A stretch of 64,000 nucleotides of DNA from Zygnema cylindricum (GCA_037447655.1 JBBHKE010001770.1:196704-260703); one strand, 5' to 3'. Numbered from the stretch's first letter, positions 35,561 through 46,329 are shown. Notes: generated by a model not told the origin, from the sequence alone. Made by a program: numbers and translations.

Positions 35561-37430
35561 GGTTATCAAGGAAATTATTTGGAATTTGAAAAAAACTTTG
35601 AGGAGAGATATTACAATTTGACTATTTTATTGGACGAGAAAACCGGAGCAATTTTGAATTCGGCTTCTAGTAATCATTGTGTAAAATATTGGATTATTGA
35701 TACCGGCGCAACTCATCACGTGTGTACGGATTTAAGTCTATTTTTGGATACAAGGAAGCTTACGGTTCCAAAGAATGTCACGGTTGCGAGTGGACATATG
35801 ATTCCAGTGGATACGGTTGGAACGGTTCGGATTGATTTACCGGTGAGAGATAAGTTTGAAAATGTTAGAGTGCATAAAGCAAAGTTGAATGATCCTTTGT
35901 TTATTCCTAATGGAGTGGTGAATTTCGTTAGTGTTCCTCAAATTCAAAAGGCCGGAGGTAGAGTCATTTCTTTGGAGGATTTTAGAATCATGATTAAAAG
36001 TAAGGAAGGAATTCAAATTGGGGAAGGATTTGTGTCAGATAATTTGGTTAGTAAGTTAATTTGGAAACGACTGGCTAAAAAAAAACCCTTCTATGCTTTC
36101 AGTGGAGATGGAGAAAGGCAACCTTAGCCTTTGGCATCATCGGTTATGCCACACTTCGGAGGAAAACATTAAAAGGATGATTAAGAATTCTTCGGTGAGA
36201 GATTTGGAATTGGCGACCAGAGAAAAGGTGAATGGATGTAATGGTTGTAGCAAGGGGAAGCAAAAGAGAAAACCTCATCCTGTCAAAAGTGTAAAATTTA
36301 GAGTGAGCCAACCTTTAGAACTTATTCACGTGGATCTTTGTAGACCTATTAGGCCGAGGAGTCTTGGGGGAAATAAATATATTTTTGTGATTGTTGATGA
36401 TTTTTCTCGTAAGAGCTGGGTGTATCTTTTGAAAAGGAAGTCGGAGACTTTGAATTATTTTAAGAAGTTTGTTGTGATGGCTGAAAGGGAAACGGACAGG
36501 AAATTGAAAGCCGTGAGGTCGGATAATGGTGGGGAATTTATTGCATTTAAGGAGTTTTGTGAAGAGCGGGGAATCAAGCAACAATTTACCGCCGCTTATT
36601 CACCCGAATCTAATCGAGTGGCCGAAAGGAAAAACAAGACGTTGCAGGAAATGGTGCGTGCGATGCTTTATAGCACAAATCACAATGCTTCCCTTTGGGG
36701 AGAAGCCATAGTTACGGCAAACTATGTGTGTAATCGAAGATTGACTTCGATTTCTGGTGAGAAGACGCCTCAAGAACTTTGGAGTGGACGGGTTCCCTCC
36801 GTAGGGCATTTAAGAATTTGGGGTTGCCGGGCGACCCTATATATTGACCAAAACAAACGGACCGGCAAGTTTAGTCCACGAAGTTGGAGTGGAATTTTTG
36901 TCAGATATACCGCGAATTCCAATCTGTACCAAATCTTCAATCCTGTGACGCGGAACGTAGTGGAGTCACGGAATGTTAAATTCCACAAGAATTTAAAGGC
37001 GGCTATGGAATATTCGAACAGCAAGGAGCGAAGTTTGGATTTTGAAGAAAAAAACAGTTTGGAGGAGTTCGAAGTTGCGGATTCGTCGGATGAGGAAGAC
37101 GATCATTATGAGACTCCAAAACGGAAACTGAAATTTGGTAAAGTTTCAAATTCTGACAATTTTGGTTTGGAGTCCACTTTGAGTGATGATAAGTCTGAGA
37201 GTTCAAAATTATCTTTGAAAAGTCAAGATAGTGAAAAGAGTTTGCCATCAATTTTTGAAAAGAGTGAAAAGAATGTAATGGAGGAAGAAGTGATTGTTAG
37301 GAGAAGTAATCAAGAGAATAAGGAAAAAGCACCTGAGAGACTAAGTCTTCAAATGAAAGCTAGTGATAAATCTCATAATTTTATTTCAGAGGCTAAGTTA
37401 AATGAATTCCTTTTATAGCAATTACTGCAA
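35561..37430 (+). pseudogene. Copia protease and integrase
   Basis: Protease: WIIDTGATHHVCTD near 35690-35727. Pre-integrase finger: LWHHRLCHTSEEN ... CNGCSKGKQ. Integrase core: ELIHVDLCRPI, FVIVDDFSRKSWVYL, RSDNGGEFIAF and YSPESNRVAERKNKTLQ, giving the D-D-E set; the last block has Arg where Gly is usual (SNR for SNG). The frame slips once at a run of nine A (about 36078-36086) between protease and the finger, compared with the homologue at 51.7 kb. The integrase tail ends at TAG 37416, where the frame otherwise continues into reverse transcriptase (Q replaced). Confidence 0.92.
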
Positions 37431-38339
37431 GAGAGTGTAAGTGGTGACCCGAAATCTTATACGGAAGCTAGAAATTCGGGTGATTGGGAGTCTAAGTGGA
37501 AAGATGCATTTGAAAAAGAATATAAATCTATTGTTGAGAATGAGACTTTTGAGAAAGTACAATTGCCTGAAGGAAAGAAGGCCATAGACTCTAAGTGGGT
37601 ATTAAAGACAAAAACTGGTGTGTCTGGTGAATTGATTAAGTATATAGCAAGATTAGTTTGTAAGGGATTTAAACAGAAAGAAGAGGTGGATTATTCGGAG
37701 ACCTATGCCCCTGTGGTCAAGTTTGATTCTTTGAGGATGATCATCGCATTGGCGGCAGCTGGGAAGAAGCATATTCATCAGATGGACGTGGAGACCGTTT
37801 TTCTTAATCGAGATCTCGAGGAGGAGGTTTATATGAAAATTCCGGAAGGAGTACCATCCAAACCTGGTTTAGTGTGGAGACTCAAGAAATCCTTGTATGG
37901 GTTGAAGCAAGCACCAAGAACATGGTTTTTACGCTTACATAAGGTTTTGATTGACTTTGGATTTGTAAGAACAATTTCAGATTCTGGTGTGTATGTGAAA
38001 GGAAATGGAGTGGATCAAATTATTTTTAGTGTCTATGTGGATTATTTTATAATGGTGTCAGATAGCTTAGAGAAAATTAAAGAATTGAAGTCATATTTGA
38101 AATCGCATTTTAAGGTGACATATTTAGGTGAAGCAAAATATATATTGGGCATTGAGGTGATTAGGAGTAATTCCGGATGTATTAAATTGAGTCAAGAACA
38201 ATATTGTAAGGAAGTTCTTACTCGGTTTTCTATGTTAAGTTCTAAGCCCCTTAGCACACCTCTAGACCCAAAAATACAACTTAGCAAATTTGATGATGAG
38301 GAAATTGTTAACGTCTCTTATAGAGAGGCAATTGGATCT
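37431..38339 (+). pseudogene. Copia reverse transcriptase, catalytic box damaged
   Basis: Clear RVT_2 domain: WKDAFEKEYKSI, KKAIDSKWVLKTKTG, KGFKQKEEVDYSETYAPVVK, HQMDVETVFLNRDLEEEVYM and SLYGLKQAPRTW. The active site reads YVDY in place of YVDD, so one metal-binding Asp is lost (GAT to TAT) and the enzyme should be dead. The homologue at 63.85 kb keeps YVDD. Reading continues normally to SYREAIGSL at 38339, where the copia match ends and Root_cap sequence begins without breaking the frame. RNase H is absent. Confidence 0.93.
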
Positions 38340-38752
38340 CTCACATGGATTCGGAAAATTAGCATCCTATGGGGACATCATACCATTGTTGTGGGCGCAC
38401 GCGAAGGCGCAAAATGGGAATACGACAACGGATATCTGTCAAGCGTAGAAGTTGACGGCGAACTTGTCAAACTCGGACAAGTGGGAGATTTTGTCTCGCG
38501 TGTTGACGGAAAGCTGGAAATTCGGTGGGTCGGCGCAAAAGTACGGAGCGCCGACGATTTAATCGACGTCTACCAAGTGACAATCGCAGATATTTTGAAA
38601 CTGCGACTGATGATTCGCCCCGAAATCGCTTTACTGCGAACTGCAACGGACGGCCTTGTTCATATAGACTTTGAGCTCCCATTGCTTGATGTGTCCAATA
38701 GCGTGCATGGCATCCTGGGCCAAACCTACCGCGTCGACCATAAGACCAGACT
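38340..38752 (+). pseudogene. Captured Root_cap domain exon, fused in frame to copia reverse transcriptase
   Basis: Reads TWIRKISILWGHHTIVV ... VHGILGQTYRVDHKTR and aligns from end to end with the C-terminal part of the Root_cap exon at 45050-45786 (TWIRQVGILWGHHTVVL ... AHGILGQTFRSDHRDR). It ends on donor GTAAGG in exactly the same phase as that gene. Root_cap proteins are secreted plant proteins of unclear biochemical role, first noted in root caps. The 5' half of the domain (GDPHFTGADG...) is missing, replaced by the copia frame, so the open frame 37563-38755 encodes a reverse transcriptase/Root_cap chimera. Confidence 0.9.
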
Positions 38753-39175
38753 GTAAGGCATCTGTCACTTTCGTTATTGCATTTTTTTTGAATTAGTGAT
38801 GCTTAGTGTTGCGAATGTGAATTTGATGCAACTGTTCTGTACCGAAATTATGGAACAGGGAAGTTTGTAAAGAAGCTGATCATTCGATCGTTTCATTGTT
38901 TTTTCTGTTAATGCGAAAACTGGAAACTACAGGCTTCTTGCCTTTGTACCAAGTTATTCCTATGCTTTAAGTTACTGAAGTAGGGCTAGCTACCGGTGTA
39001 TTTTTCTTCAAAAAAACTTTCCGCATGTTCAAAGTGAAGACCTGCTGTGGAAATGATGATAGATGCATGCTTTTCAATCAATCTTATGGCAGCCTTTGTT
39101 TTTTTTTATTCTATGCCTCAAACGTGGGGGAATGATTTAACTCACTTCTATTTTCGCCAAAATGGCCTATTGCAG
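38753..39175 (+). other. Retained host intron inside the copia element
   Basis: Bounded by GTAAGG and GCCTATTGCAG and located at the same phase-2 position as the intron 44624-45049 of the host gene. Its presence means the segment was not copied from a spliced mRNA. Confidence 0.85.
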
Positions 39176-39446
39176 GTCAACACAAAAGCTAGAATGGAGT
39201 GATCTTCTGAAAGCGAATGTGGTTCCCGGTGACAATGCGGGAGGTTTCCTCGATGGGAACGTGTCCGACTATGTTTCCTCCGGTTTGCTTCAGACTAATT
39301 GTCGCTATTCACGGTTCGCTAGGGAATACAGGCGAGACGAGGAAAGGTCTCAAGCCATTGAGATAATGACAACTCAAGTCATCAACACAAACAATGTTAT
39401 CAACAGCAAAGTGACATCTAGTCGCAGGCTGTTGACGTATGCATAA
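39176..39446 (+). pseudogene. Captured Root_cap last exon
   Basis: The codon split across the intron gives L, then STQKLEWSDLLKANVVPGDN, FLDGNVSDYVSSGLLQTNC, and on to a TAA at 39444-39446. It matches the host exon 44478-44623 (KLLQKYVVPGDNAEGFLDGE, SSGLLRSDC). The final roughly 40 residues (REYRRDEERSQAIEIM...) have no counterpart in the local host copy, so the source was probably a different family member. About 160 bp of further non-coding sequence separates this from the 3' LTR, and no polypurine tract touches the LTR. Confidence 0.88.
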
Positions 39447-39610
39447 AGAATGCAGCAAACCTAAGCGAGAAATCGATTTACCTTTCTATATTTTACTGCT
39501 TTTGAGCATTGCCTAGCATTGGAAAATGTCGCTTTATGCTTTTCCCAAACGTGTTCTTAAAAAAAAATGGTTATATTATGGGGGAAAACACATGATAGTT
39601 TTCAGTACTT

Positions 39611-40171
39611 TGTTAAAATTACAATGTGGGATTTTGGTTCAGTTTTAGTGTGGGTCAGTTTTTTGTCGCGCGTCACGTCGCGCATTAAGATTGTTTCATT
39701 AGTACTTCTGGTTTCGTTTGATTAAGTGTGAACGGGCTGGTCTATTTCGTTTGTACGGGACTTCTAGTATTTTGCTTCGTACGTGGTACTTCTAGCAGTT
39801 TCTTTTCACGTAAGGTTAAGTATTGTACTTTTAGATATTTCGTTTCGCGAATTTTCAGTTTGCGTCGTACTCTATTTTGCGTCCAAGTACATATGACGCT
39901 TCTAGAATTAGACTTCTAGATGTAATCTGCGACTAAGTTAAAATGCCAGCCAGTGAGGGAATTAGATACCACTAAGAAATTATTGTAGAATTAATGTGTG
40001 AGAATTAATGTGAATTTCCTCTTCTGAATTATATATGTCTTTATCTATGTTCATGAGAAATTAATGTTTGTAATGTGAGCTGGTTGATATTTGATGTGAG
40101 TAAAATTCGCTTCCGCATTGTGTAATTTGTCAATTTTCTGCGCATTTCTGATTGTGTTTTCGATCCTTTCA
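39611..40171 (+). repeat. 3' LTR of the Root_cap-carrying copia element
   Basis: Begins TGTTAAAATTACAATGTGGG, ends GATCCTTTCA. Flanked by GAGGA against GAGGG at the other end, a 5-bp target duplication with one change. Lies inside the copy C Pro-rich exon. Confidence 0.9.
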
Positions 40172-40390
40172 GAGGAAAGGGGCAACTTGGAGAAGGATAT
40201 TAAGGAGAAGAAGAGAGAGGAGTAGGGAGATATGGAGGCGGGAACTGTAGAGTTGAGAGACGAGGAGGGGAACGAGGAGGTGCGGTTAGTTGAGAAGGAG
40301 AGGGAGGAGTTGGAGAGGTAAAAATACGTGTGGATGGTGGAGGAAGAGCTGGAGGAGGGGAGGAACGAGGAGGCGGTGGTGGTCGTAGCA
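40172..40390 (-). pseudogene. Copy C: Pro-rich (extensin-like) exon, split by the copia element
   Basis: Acceptor ATTTTGCAG then LRPPPPPRSSPPPALPPP, SPTPPSPSQLTAPPRSPP and onward to an in-frame TAA near 40198. Past the stop the Pro-rich reading (YPSPSCPFP) runs to the copia LTR and picks up on the far side at 33525 (PPFQRPIH) before a GT donor near 33502. The exon therefore spanned the insertion site. Phase and content match copies A and B. Confidence 0.75.
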
Positions 40391-41094
40391 CTGCAAAATA
40401 TTGAAAGAAAAAGCTCAATTGTCAATCACAATGTTTTATTGCCGCAAAATTAGCAATTTCCTTTCAAAGTTTCAGTTTCATGGAAGGTAGATATTTATGG
40501 AGGAATTATATAATATAAAAGCACTAAACAATTATGTTATCTTAACGTCTTTTTTTTATCACATATTGCTCTAGGTAGGAGGGTTGAGATAAGAGAAGAT
40601 GTTGACAAAAATGAAAATACGTGGAGAAGGGGTGGTTGTAATTTAACAAGGAATAGAGAACTATCAATGAGAGTTGGAAAGCGATTTGAGGGAAGGTTCT
40701 TGGGTTTTATATTGGGTCGGAGATAGAGATGCAAAAGATGATTTGAAGTCAAACAGGTTTAAATTTATGAGCATTTTTCTGTATATAATTAGATAAATTC
40801 CCTATTTCTTCCACTAGACAATAGTTTGAACATTTAAGAAAGATAAAGAAACCTTTTCGAAAATGAATACAAAAGCCGCTCCAAACTGTCTTCTTTCACT
40901 GTTTTTAAGTATCCATGTTCACTGCATATTCTACAAACATTTGGAATATCTGTGCAGTGCTCAAATGTTAAATTCAAATATTCAATATTCGCCACTTTGA
41001 GCGGACCAATTGTTTTCTCAATTTCATTTTCTTAGCCCGGAAAAATCAAATCAAGAGAAGTGATTCGTGCTAAACATGTCAAGGGAGGACTTAC

Positions 41095-41378
41095 ATTTGC
41101 AAGTAAACTTGTTCGCCTTGTTGCTGTATCCTAGATTGCATGCACATGCACGTGATTTCCCGTCCGTACTAATAGAGCAAACACCGCCTCCCCCACAAGG
41201 CCCTCCTTGCTGGGGCGCATTGCAAAACGCGTCACAATCGCTTTTACTTCGTTGAACTATAAATTTGCATCCGGATGGGAGGAATGCACCAAACAGGCAA
41301 TTGGTGGACAACCAGTAACAAGTCGAATGTCCATTGCCTGTGATAATTATATTTTTGAAGTAGTTGTTTGAAATATCC
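41095..41378 (-). CDS. Copy C: last half-LRR plus Cys-rich (EGF-like) exon
   Basis: Open through its whole length: acceptor GTTTTCAG, donor GTAAGT. Reads DISNNYFKNIIITGNG, NCLFGAFLPSGC, QRSKSDCDAFCNAPQQGG, PCGGGGVCS and ACACNLGYSNKANKFTCKC. Of the three copies it has the cleanest cysteine pattern. The start codon context ATGGCGGACTG upstream of the acceptor is intronic. Confidence 0.8.
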
Positions 41379-41965
41379 CTGAAAACACAGTCCGCCATTT
41401 TGAAATAAACACAATTTGGCAAGACATGAAAATCCACGGAAACATATCTAGAAAATATAAAAGGCTAATCATGAAGCTTGAATTACATGGAACAAATCGT
41501 TATAGCAAGGTATAGACTAACCTATTGATATCACTACTTTAAAGGCATGCTTTGTTTTGAAAATATATATGAAATGCTAATTCGATTGCAAAACTAACTG
41601 CTACACATTATTTTTGAAAACTACATAAACTATAGTATTTTGAAATACTTACCTTTTTAAAAATTTCCCACTCCTTATTTGTCTCCTGGAAAACTGAACA
41701 TCTAAATTTTTTTGAATTTCAACTTTCGGTCTAAAAAAAGCAAAAGGCAAAATTTTGTAGAAATATAGAGATATATATATAGGTATGTCAAAACATCCAT
41801 ATATGAGAGGATTTTAAAGGTTAAACTATTCAAAGTGGTGAAATGATTTTCTTTTTGGGCAGTTTTTCTAAGTAATAGAAATAAAAAATATAAAAGACAA
41901 CCCTTAAAATCAAATGCAATAAAAGAAAAAAAAGAAAAAATTGGAGAGAGAAACAATCAAAATAC

Positions 41966-42786
41966 TAGTGTTGTGTATCGGTAAAAAATTTATCGCGATA
42001 ACATCGTTACTGATAGTTATCGGCTATCGAACGGTCAGAGGTTCCGATATATAGGTCCGAGACCAACAAATTCCATATCGGCGATAAATAAAAAAAACAT
42101 ACTATGCATACAATAGTAATTTATAACATATTGTATTATATTATTAACTTTATATAGCGTGGCATGCCATGTTTCAAAATCTGTTCCTTATCTGTTTAAC
42201 TGAAATTTATCACGGACAGCGCAACACATAAACGTTGACAAATTTAAAACAAAAAAATTTTAGTTCTAAAACAATAATACCGAAACGAAAAAAATAAATT
42301 ACATTGTAGATTTGTAAATCAAAGTTTTTTTTGAAAAACAGACGAAAAAATGAACAGAGCAGACGAACAAATCTGTCAGACCTGCAGCCATGTACAATCA
42401 CCATCTTCCAAAAATTCAAAAGGACATCCTGGAAGGGTATGGGAGCGTGGAACCCAATAAAACCCCCTTAAATTAGACATAATCAAGCAAATATCGTGAT
42501 TTTTTTACCGAAATCGGGGGAAAGGGGGTCCGTGGCGCGTCCCGAAAGAACACGTACAGTTGAGTGTACTCACCGTACACTTATCCGTACGTTCCGTACA
42601 TTTATCATCGATAGTTATCAATATCGGTTTTATCGCCGATAAGTAACCGATATTACCGATATTATTATCGGTTACTTATCAGCGCTAACACCGATGTCAA
42701 TATATCGTACCTGTATATCGATTATCGGCAACCCAAAAAAAGGCCCATATAGGTTATCGGCAAATCCTTACCGATACACAACACTA
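41966..42786. mobile_element. hAT-type MITE (821 bp)
   Basis: Ends TAGTGTTGTGTATCGGTAA at both sides in inverted orientation, flanked by a perfect 8-bp target duplication CAAAATAC (41958-41965 and 42787-42794). No transposase. Contains a 15-bp-arm hairpin (42638-42652 with 42666-42680) and many TATCGG/CCGATA words. Lies in the copy C intron between the Cys-rich exon and the nearest LRR exon. Confidence 0.93.
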
Positions 42787-42926
42787 CAAAATACACAATG
42801 TTGTCACACCAGATGGCTTCTATTCACAATATCCACCGCCTTTGCCCCCTGTAGGTCCATCATAAACCACAACCATCAAGAGAATATTTTTGATATGTAG
42901 CATAACCATTATGCAATGTGCCTTAC

Positions 42927-42998
42927 AAGGACGAGGAGGTCATCAATCGAGTGATGTTTAGCGAAATTCCTCCACTCAACTGGTTGTTTTGCAGAAAT
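42927..42998 (-). CDS. Copy C: LRR exon (72 nt)
   Basis: Exactly 72 nt with acceptor GATGCAG and donor GTAAGG. Reads FLQNNQLSGGISLNITRL. The IP of the LRR consensus is IS here and the end is degenerate (MTSSSL). Confidence 0.8.
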
Positions 42999-43236
42999 CT
43001 GCATCCACACAACCTCCTCCCCCCGAGCAATTGCCTCCTAGTTAGTGTGGGCTAATAGCTTGAAAACCAAAAAACTTAAGTTTGAATCCTTGGCAAATAC
43101 ATCTTTAGATATGCGAGCCACCATTAAAAATAGATATACATGTTAGGCTTAATGTTGAATTAAAGTTAAAATTATTTTTTTGCAGTTGTCGGGGGATTCG
43201 ACTTTTTATAAGAGATCCATAGTGTCTTGGTCTTAC

Positions 43237-43308
43237 AAGCTGCGGGATTCCATTTATTTGGACATGGAATGCTTCCAAATGCCTTGTCATGCAAACTTTG
43301 TTATCCCT
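43237..43308 (-). pseudogene. Copy C: degenerate LRR exon
   Basis: Ends on donor GTAAGA and still reads DKAFGSIPCPNKWNPAA in one frame, matching the LSGSIP part of the repeat. The acceptor is unclear and the length to a good AG is about 70 nt. Confidence 0.5.
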
Positions 43309-43488
43309 CCCCCACCGAAGTACTCATCTTAGTATGTAGCTACGGATTAAACCGAAACACAATTGAGGGTTCTGATTAGTAAATTCATTTAAATGTGTTT
43401 TAATCACCATCGGTGCGGAAATGTAATAATCTTAAATTGATTTTTTTTGTTTTTATGATTCAAACTCTCTTCCATAGGTCGCTCTGGT

Positions 43489-43561
43489 CTTTCGAAGAGA
43501 GATGTCAATTGACTCATGGTCCGTGGAATGTTTCCACTCAACTCGTATGACTTAGTTCTCT
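43489..43561 (-). pseudogene. Copy C: degenerate LRR exon
   Basis: After acceptor GGCGTCAG it reads SYELSGNIPRTMSQLTSL, a clear LRR, but the start is shifted by one base and the donor GT is lost (GACCAG follows). Confidence 0.55.
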
Positions 43562-44477
43562 CTGACGCCGAGCACCACCCTCCCAAATGTTTTCAAGTAA
43601 GTATGGCTACAAGGTTACAAACCAAAAGCAATTGAGTCTATATTCTAGTGATCTCATCTTAAGGGTTTTTACACACCATCACAATTAAAAAACATTGACA
43701 GCTATAGTGTTTAATGGATTTTCTGTTGTAAGTAATGGACTTTGTATTCCCGTTAACAAATGCATAGTGTCATGTGTAGGGATCGAAATCAAACTTAAAT
43801 TTCCTATTCGATATTCAGTTTATTTGAGGTTCCAAAAGAATTTTACACCGCACATTATTATTTATTTATTTTTTTAACTCGATAATTAAGTAATTAGAAA
43901 TGGTACACAGTCAGTAAATTAAAAACTCTACATCTTACGCCTCTGCAAAAAATATAACGGATTCCAATCCTAGTTTGCAATAGGTACAACGTCAAATTCT
44001 AACATCCAAAAAACGAAACATTTTGAGCGATTAAGGTACTTTACAGAACTGAAAACTGTAAAACGTGAGGTCATTTAAGCTCCAACAACCCAAAACAACT
44101 CCCAAAGATCCCTCAATAATGTAAATATTGTTTTATTTCCATGTCATGGTAACATCGCGGCATTAAGACTCGAAGGCCGGAAGCGCCCATTCAATCCTAC
44201 AAAAAATTCCTTGTTTGTACTTTTGTCTACACAGTGAAGGCCAAACGTTTTTTCAGCTGATACTGTTTTTGTCGTGTCCGGCTGTGTTACAGTAGTACAC
44301 AGTACATAGTGGTTCTCACAGATTACAGAGATTGCTTGCGTAAATCAAACGATCTTTATTTATCGGTGTGGCCAATACATTTTGCAAAAATCAAGCAAAC
44401 GATTTCGGATAATATCAATACCGCCGATTATCGGTAGAAGGATTGAAAGTACAGGAATCTCTATTGATGTATCTTAC
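43562..44477. other. Intergenic interval; no supported gene
   Basis: AT-rich, no motifs found. It separates copy C from the Root_cap gene. Confidence 0.4.
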
Positions 44478-44623
44478 AGAATAAAACGAAATATCGGCAA
44501 TCAGAACGAAGTAAACCGGAAGAAGTATAATCGGAAACCTCACCATCCAAAAATCCCTCGGCATTGTCGCCAGGAACGACGTACTTCTGAAGCAATTTGC
44601 TAAATACTAGTTTTTGCTTTGGT
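44478..44623 (-). CDS. Root_cap gene, exon 4
   Basis: Acceptor CCTTCAG, then KLVFSKLLQKYVVPGDN, FLDGEVSDYTSSGLLRSDC and a possible donor GTAAGA. The YxSSGLxxxDC ending is the conserved tail of the Root_cap domain. If the donor is not used, the frame stops shortly after at 44461. The joined codon from exon 3 (CT plus A) keeps the frame. Confidence 0.85.
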
Positions 44624-45049
44624 CTGAAGGTCCAAGAAAACGAGAAACAAAGAAACACACAGGATTAGAATTCGATTATAATTCAAGTCAACGATGAAAC
44701 ATTTCCACGACATTATGATCGACGGGAATATCCATATTAGAGTGGGTGTGAACAACAATCCATTAAAAGAAGGCAACAAAATGACTTGGAAAATAGAACC
44801 AAAACAACAATACTCAGATGTTGAAGAAAAGCTACAAAAAAAAAAAAAAAAAAACAAAATCGTCCACACATGATAAATATGAGTTCAAATTTAAAACATT
44901 ACAATCGTAGAAATTTTGTGGTTGTAAACATTAATCCATTGAAATTAAACAGAAAATGTTCCTCGCTAAACAACCAAGATGCAATGCATTACCAGCCAGA
45001 TTCGGAGCTCAAAGAGCCAAAAACAAACGACAAGGTTTGAATCTCTCAC

Positions 45050-45786
45050 AGGCGATCTCTATGGTCCGATCGGAAGGTCTGCCCCAAAATCCCATGCGCA
45101 TTCTCCGACAAATCGACGACCGGAAGCTCAAAATCGAAGTGCACAAGTCCGTCATCGGCTGTACGGAACATCGCTATTTCCGGTCGCAGCGTCAGTCGCA
45201 TAACGAGAACCGACCCGATCTTCACGTCGTACACGTTGACGAAATCGTTCCCGCTTCGAAACTTTGCCGCGAGCCATCGGATCACGATCTCGCCGTCCGT
45301 CAATTCCGCTTCTTCCCCCGGTTGACTAAGTTTGACTTCCTCGCCGTCCACCGCAATCTTGTTCATGTATCCGCTTCCGTACTGCCACGTGGATCCCTCC
45401 CGAGCTTGAAGCACGACGGTGTGGTGTCCCCAGAGGATCCCGACTTGTCGGATCCACGTGAGGGCTTTGAGAGAGGTACTGTTTCCCCATCGTCCGTACC
45501 GTCCGGCGTAGAAAACGTTGATGTGGATATGCGAGTCGCAGACGAGGCAAAACGTTTTGTTCGGCTCTCCGGAAAAGTCGAAGTGAGATCCGTCGGCTCC
45601 CGTGAAATGCGGGTCGCCCGATCCGCTGGGATGTGCCGGGGGAGACGGAGGAGGCGACGGAGGCGGTGGAGGAGGACACGTGGCAGGTTTTGCCGGGAGG
45701 CCGTAGCACAACGTCTGGGCGGCGATGTCGGTGACCGTTGGACCGGACGACGGCTCTAGTTGCACATCCGTCGTCCACCCATTGCC
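45050..45786 (-). CDS. Root_cap gene, exon 3 (main Root_cap domain)
   Basis: A 737-nt exon, acceptor ATGGTTTAG, donor GTGAGA. Order: GNGWTTDVQLEPSSGP, a Pro-rich hinge (CPPPPPPSPPPSPP), then the Root_cap domain opening GSGDPHFTGADGSHFDFSG, FCLVCDSHIHINVFYAG, ALTWIRQVGILWGHH, HFDFELPVVDL and HGILGQTFRSDH. These match the family's hallmark blocks (GDPxFxGxDG, FCLVSDxxLHIN, HGxLGQTYR). The protein is expected to be secreted, although the signal peptide exon was not found. The frame is fully open. The partial copy carried by the copia element 6 kb away matches this exon. Confidence 0.93.
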
Positions 45787-46080
45787 CTAAACCATGATAA
45801 AAAAAAAGTAAAGTGATGACATGATAAGAATGGATATTGAGCATCTGTGAGAAGCTTTTACCCAAGACCCAAGATAATTTTGGGGAATAATTAAAGCCTC
45901 TTTTCTAGCTTCACAGTGTTCGAGTACTCAAATTGAAAGGAAATAAACAAAAGACCAAATTAAGTCGAGTGACATAACCTACAAAGCCCAGCGATTCACA
46001 AGCCTGAAAAACTGACTTGAAAACGGTAGATAATATAGGAAATCTCTTGAAGACCGAATATACGAGAAACTGAATCCTAC

Positions 46081-46329
46081 CGTTGTGGCTCCGCATACTC
46101 CATTGTTGAGCAAGTTGACGGAGCACGTTCCACATTTGAGACGGAGGGCACAACCGGTTAAACGGGCGTCCATTAACTGGCCCTTGCTGTAGTCGCCATC
46201 GACAAATAAGGCCGCATAAAAGGCCGCATCGGGAGAGGTCTGACCGAGGTAGTCCGACATGTCGACCAAACCAATCTGTTTCCCAAAGATCTCGGTTGAG
46301 TATTTTGTACAACTTGAAACATTCGAAAA
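46081..46329 (-). CDS. Root_cap gene, exon 2 (expansin/DPBB-like?)
   Basis: 249 nt, phase 0 at both ends: acceptor TTCTTTTGAG, donor GTAGGA. Reads FSNVSSCTKYSTEIFGKQIG, MSDYLGQTSPDAAFYAALF, GCALRLKCGTCS and NNGVCGATT. The pattern ...AALFxxG...GCxxxxKCGxC resembles the double-psi beta-barrel of expansins (TAALSTALFNNG ... CGACxEIKC), which would suggest a wall-acting domain before Root_cap. The similarity is by eye only. The catalytic HFD of expansins is not visible. Confidence 0.75.

Noticed and set aside
36076-36088. Programmed frameshift at nine A between protease and integrase finger
   Set aside because: The homologous element at 51.7 kb reads through in one frame without the run, so a one-base slip or sequencing error is simpler.
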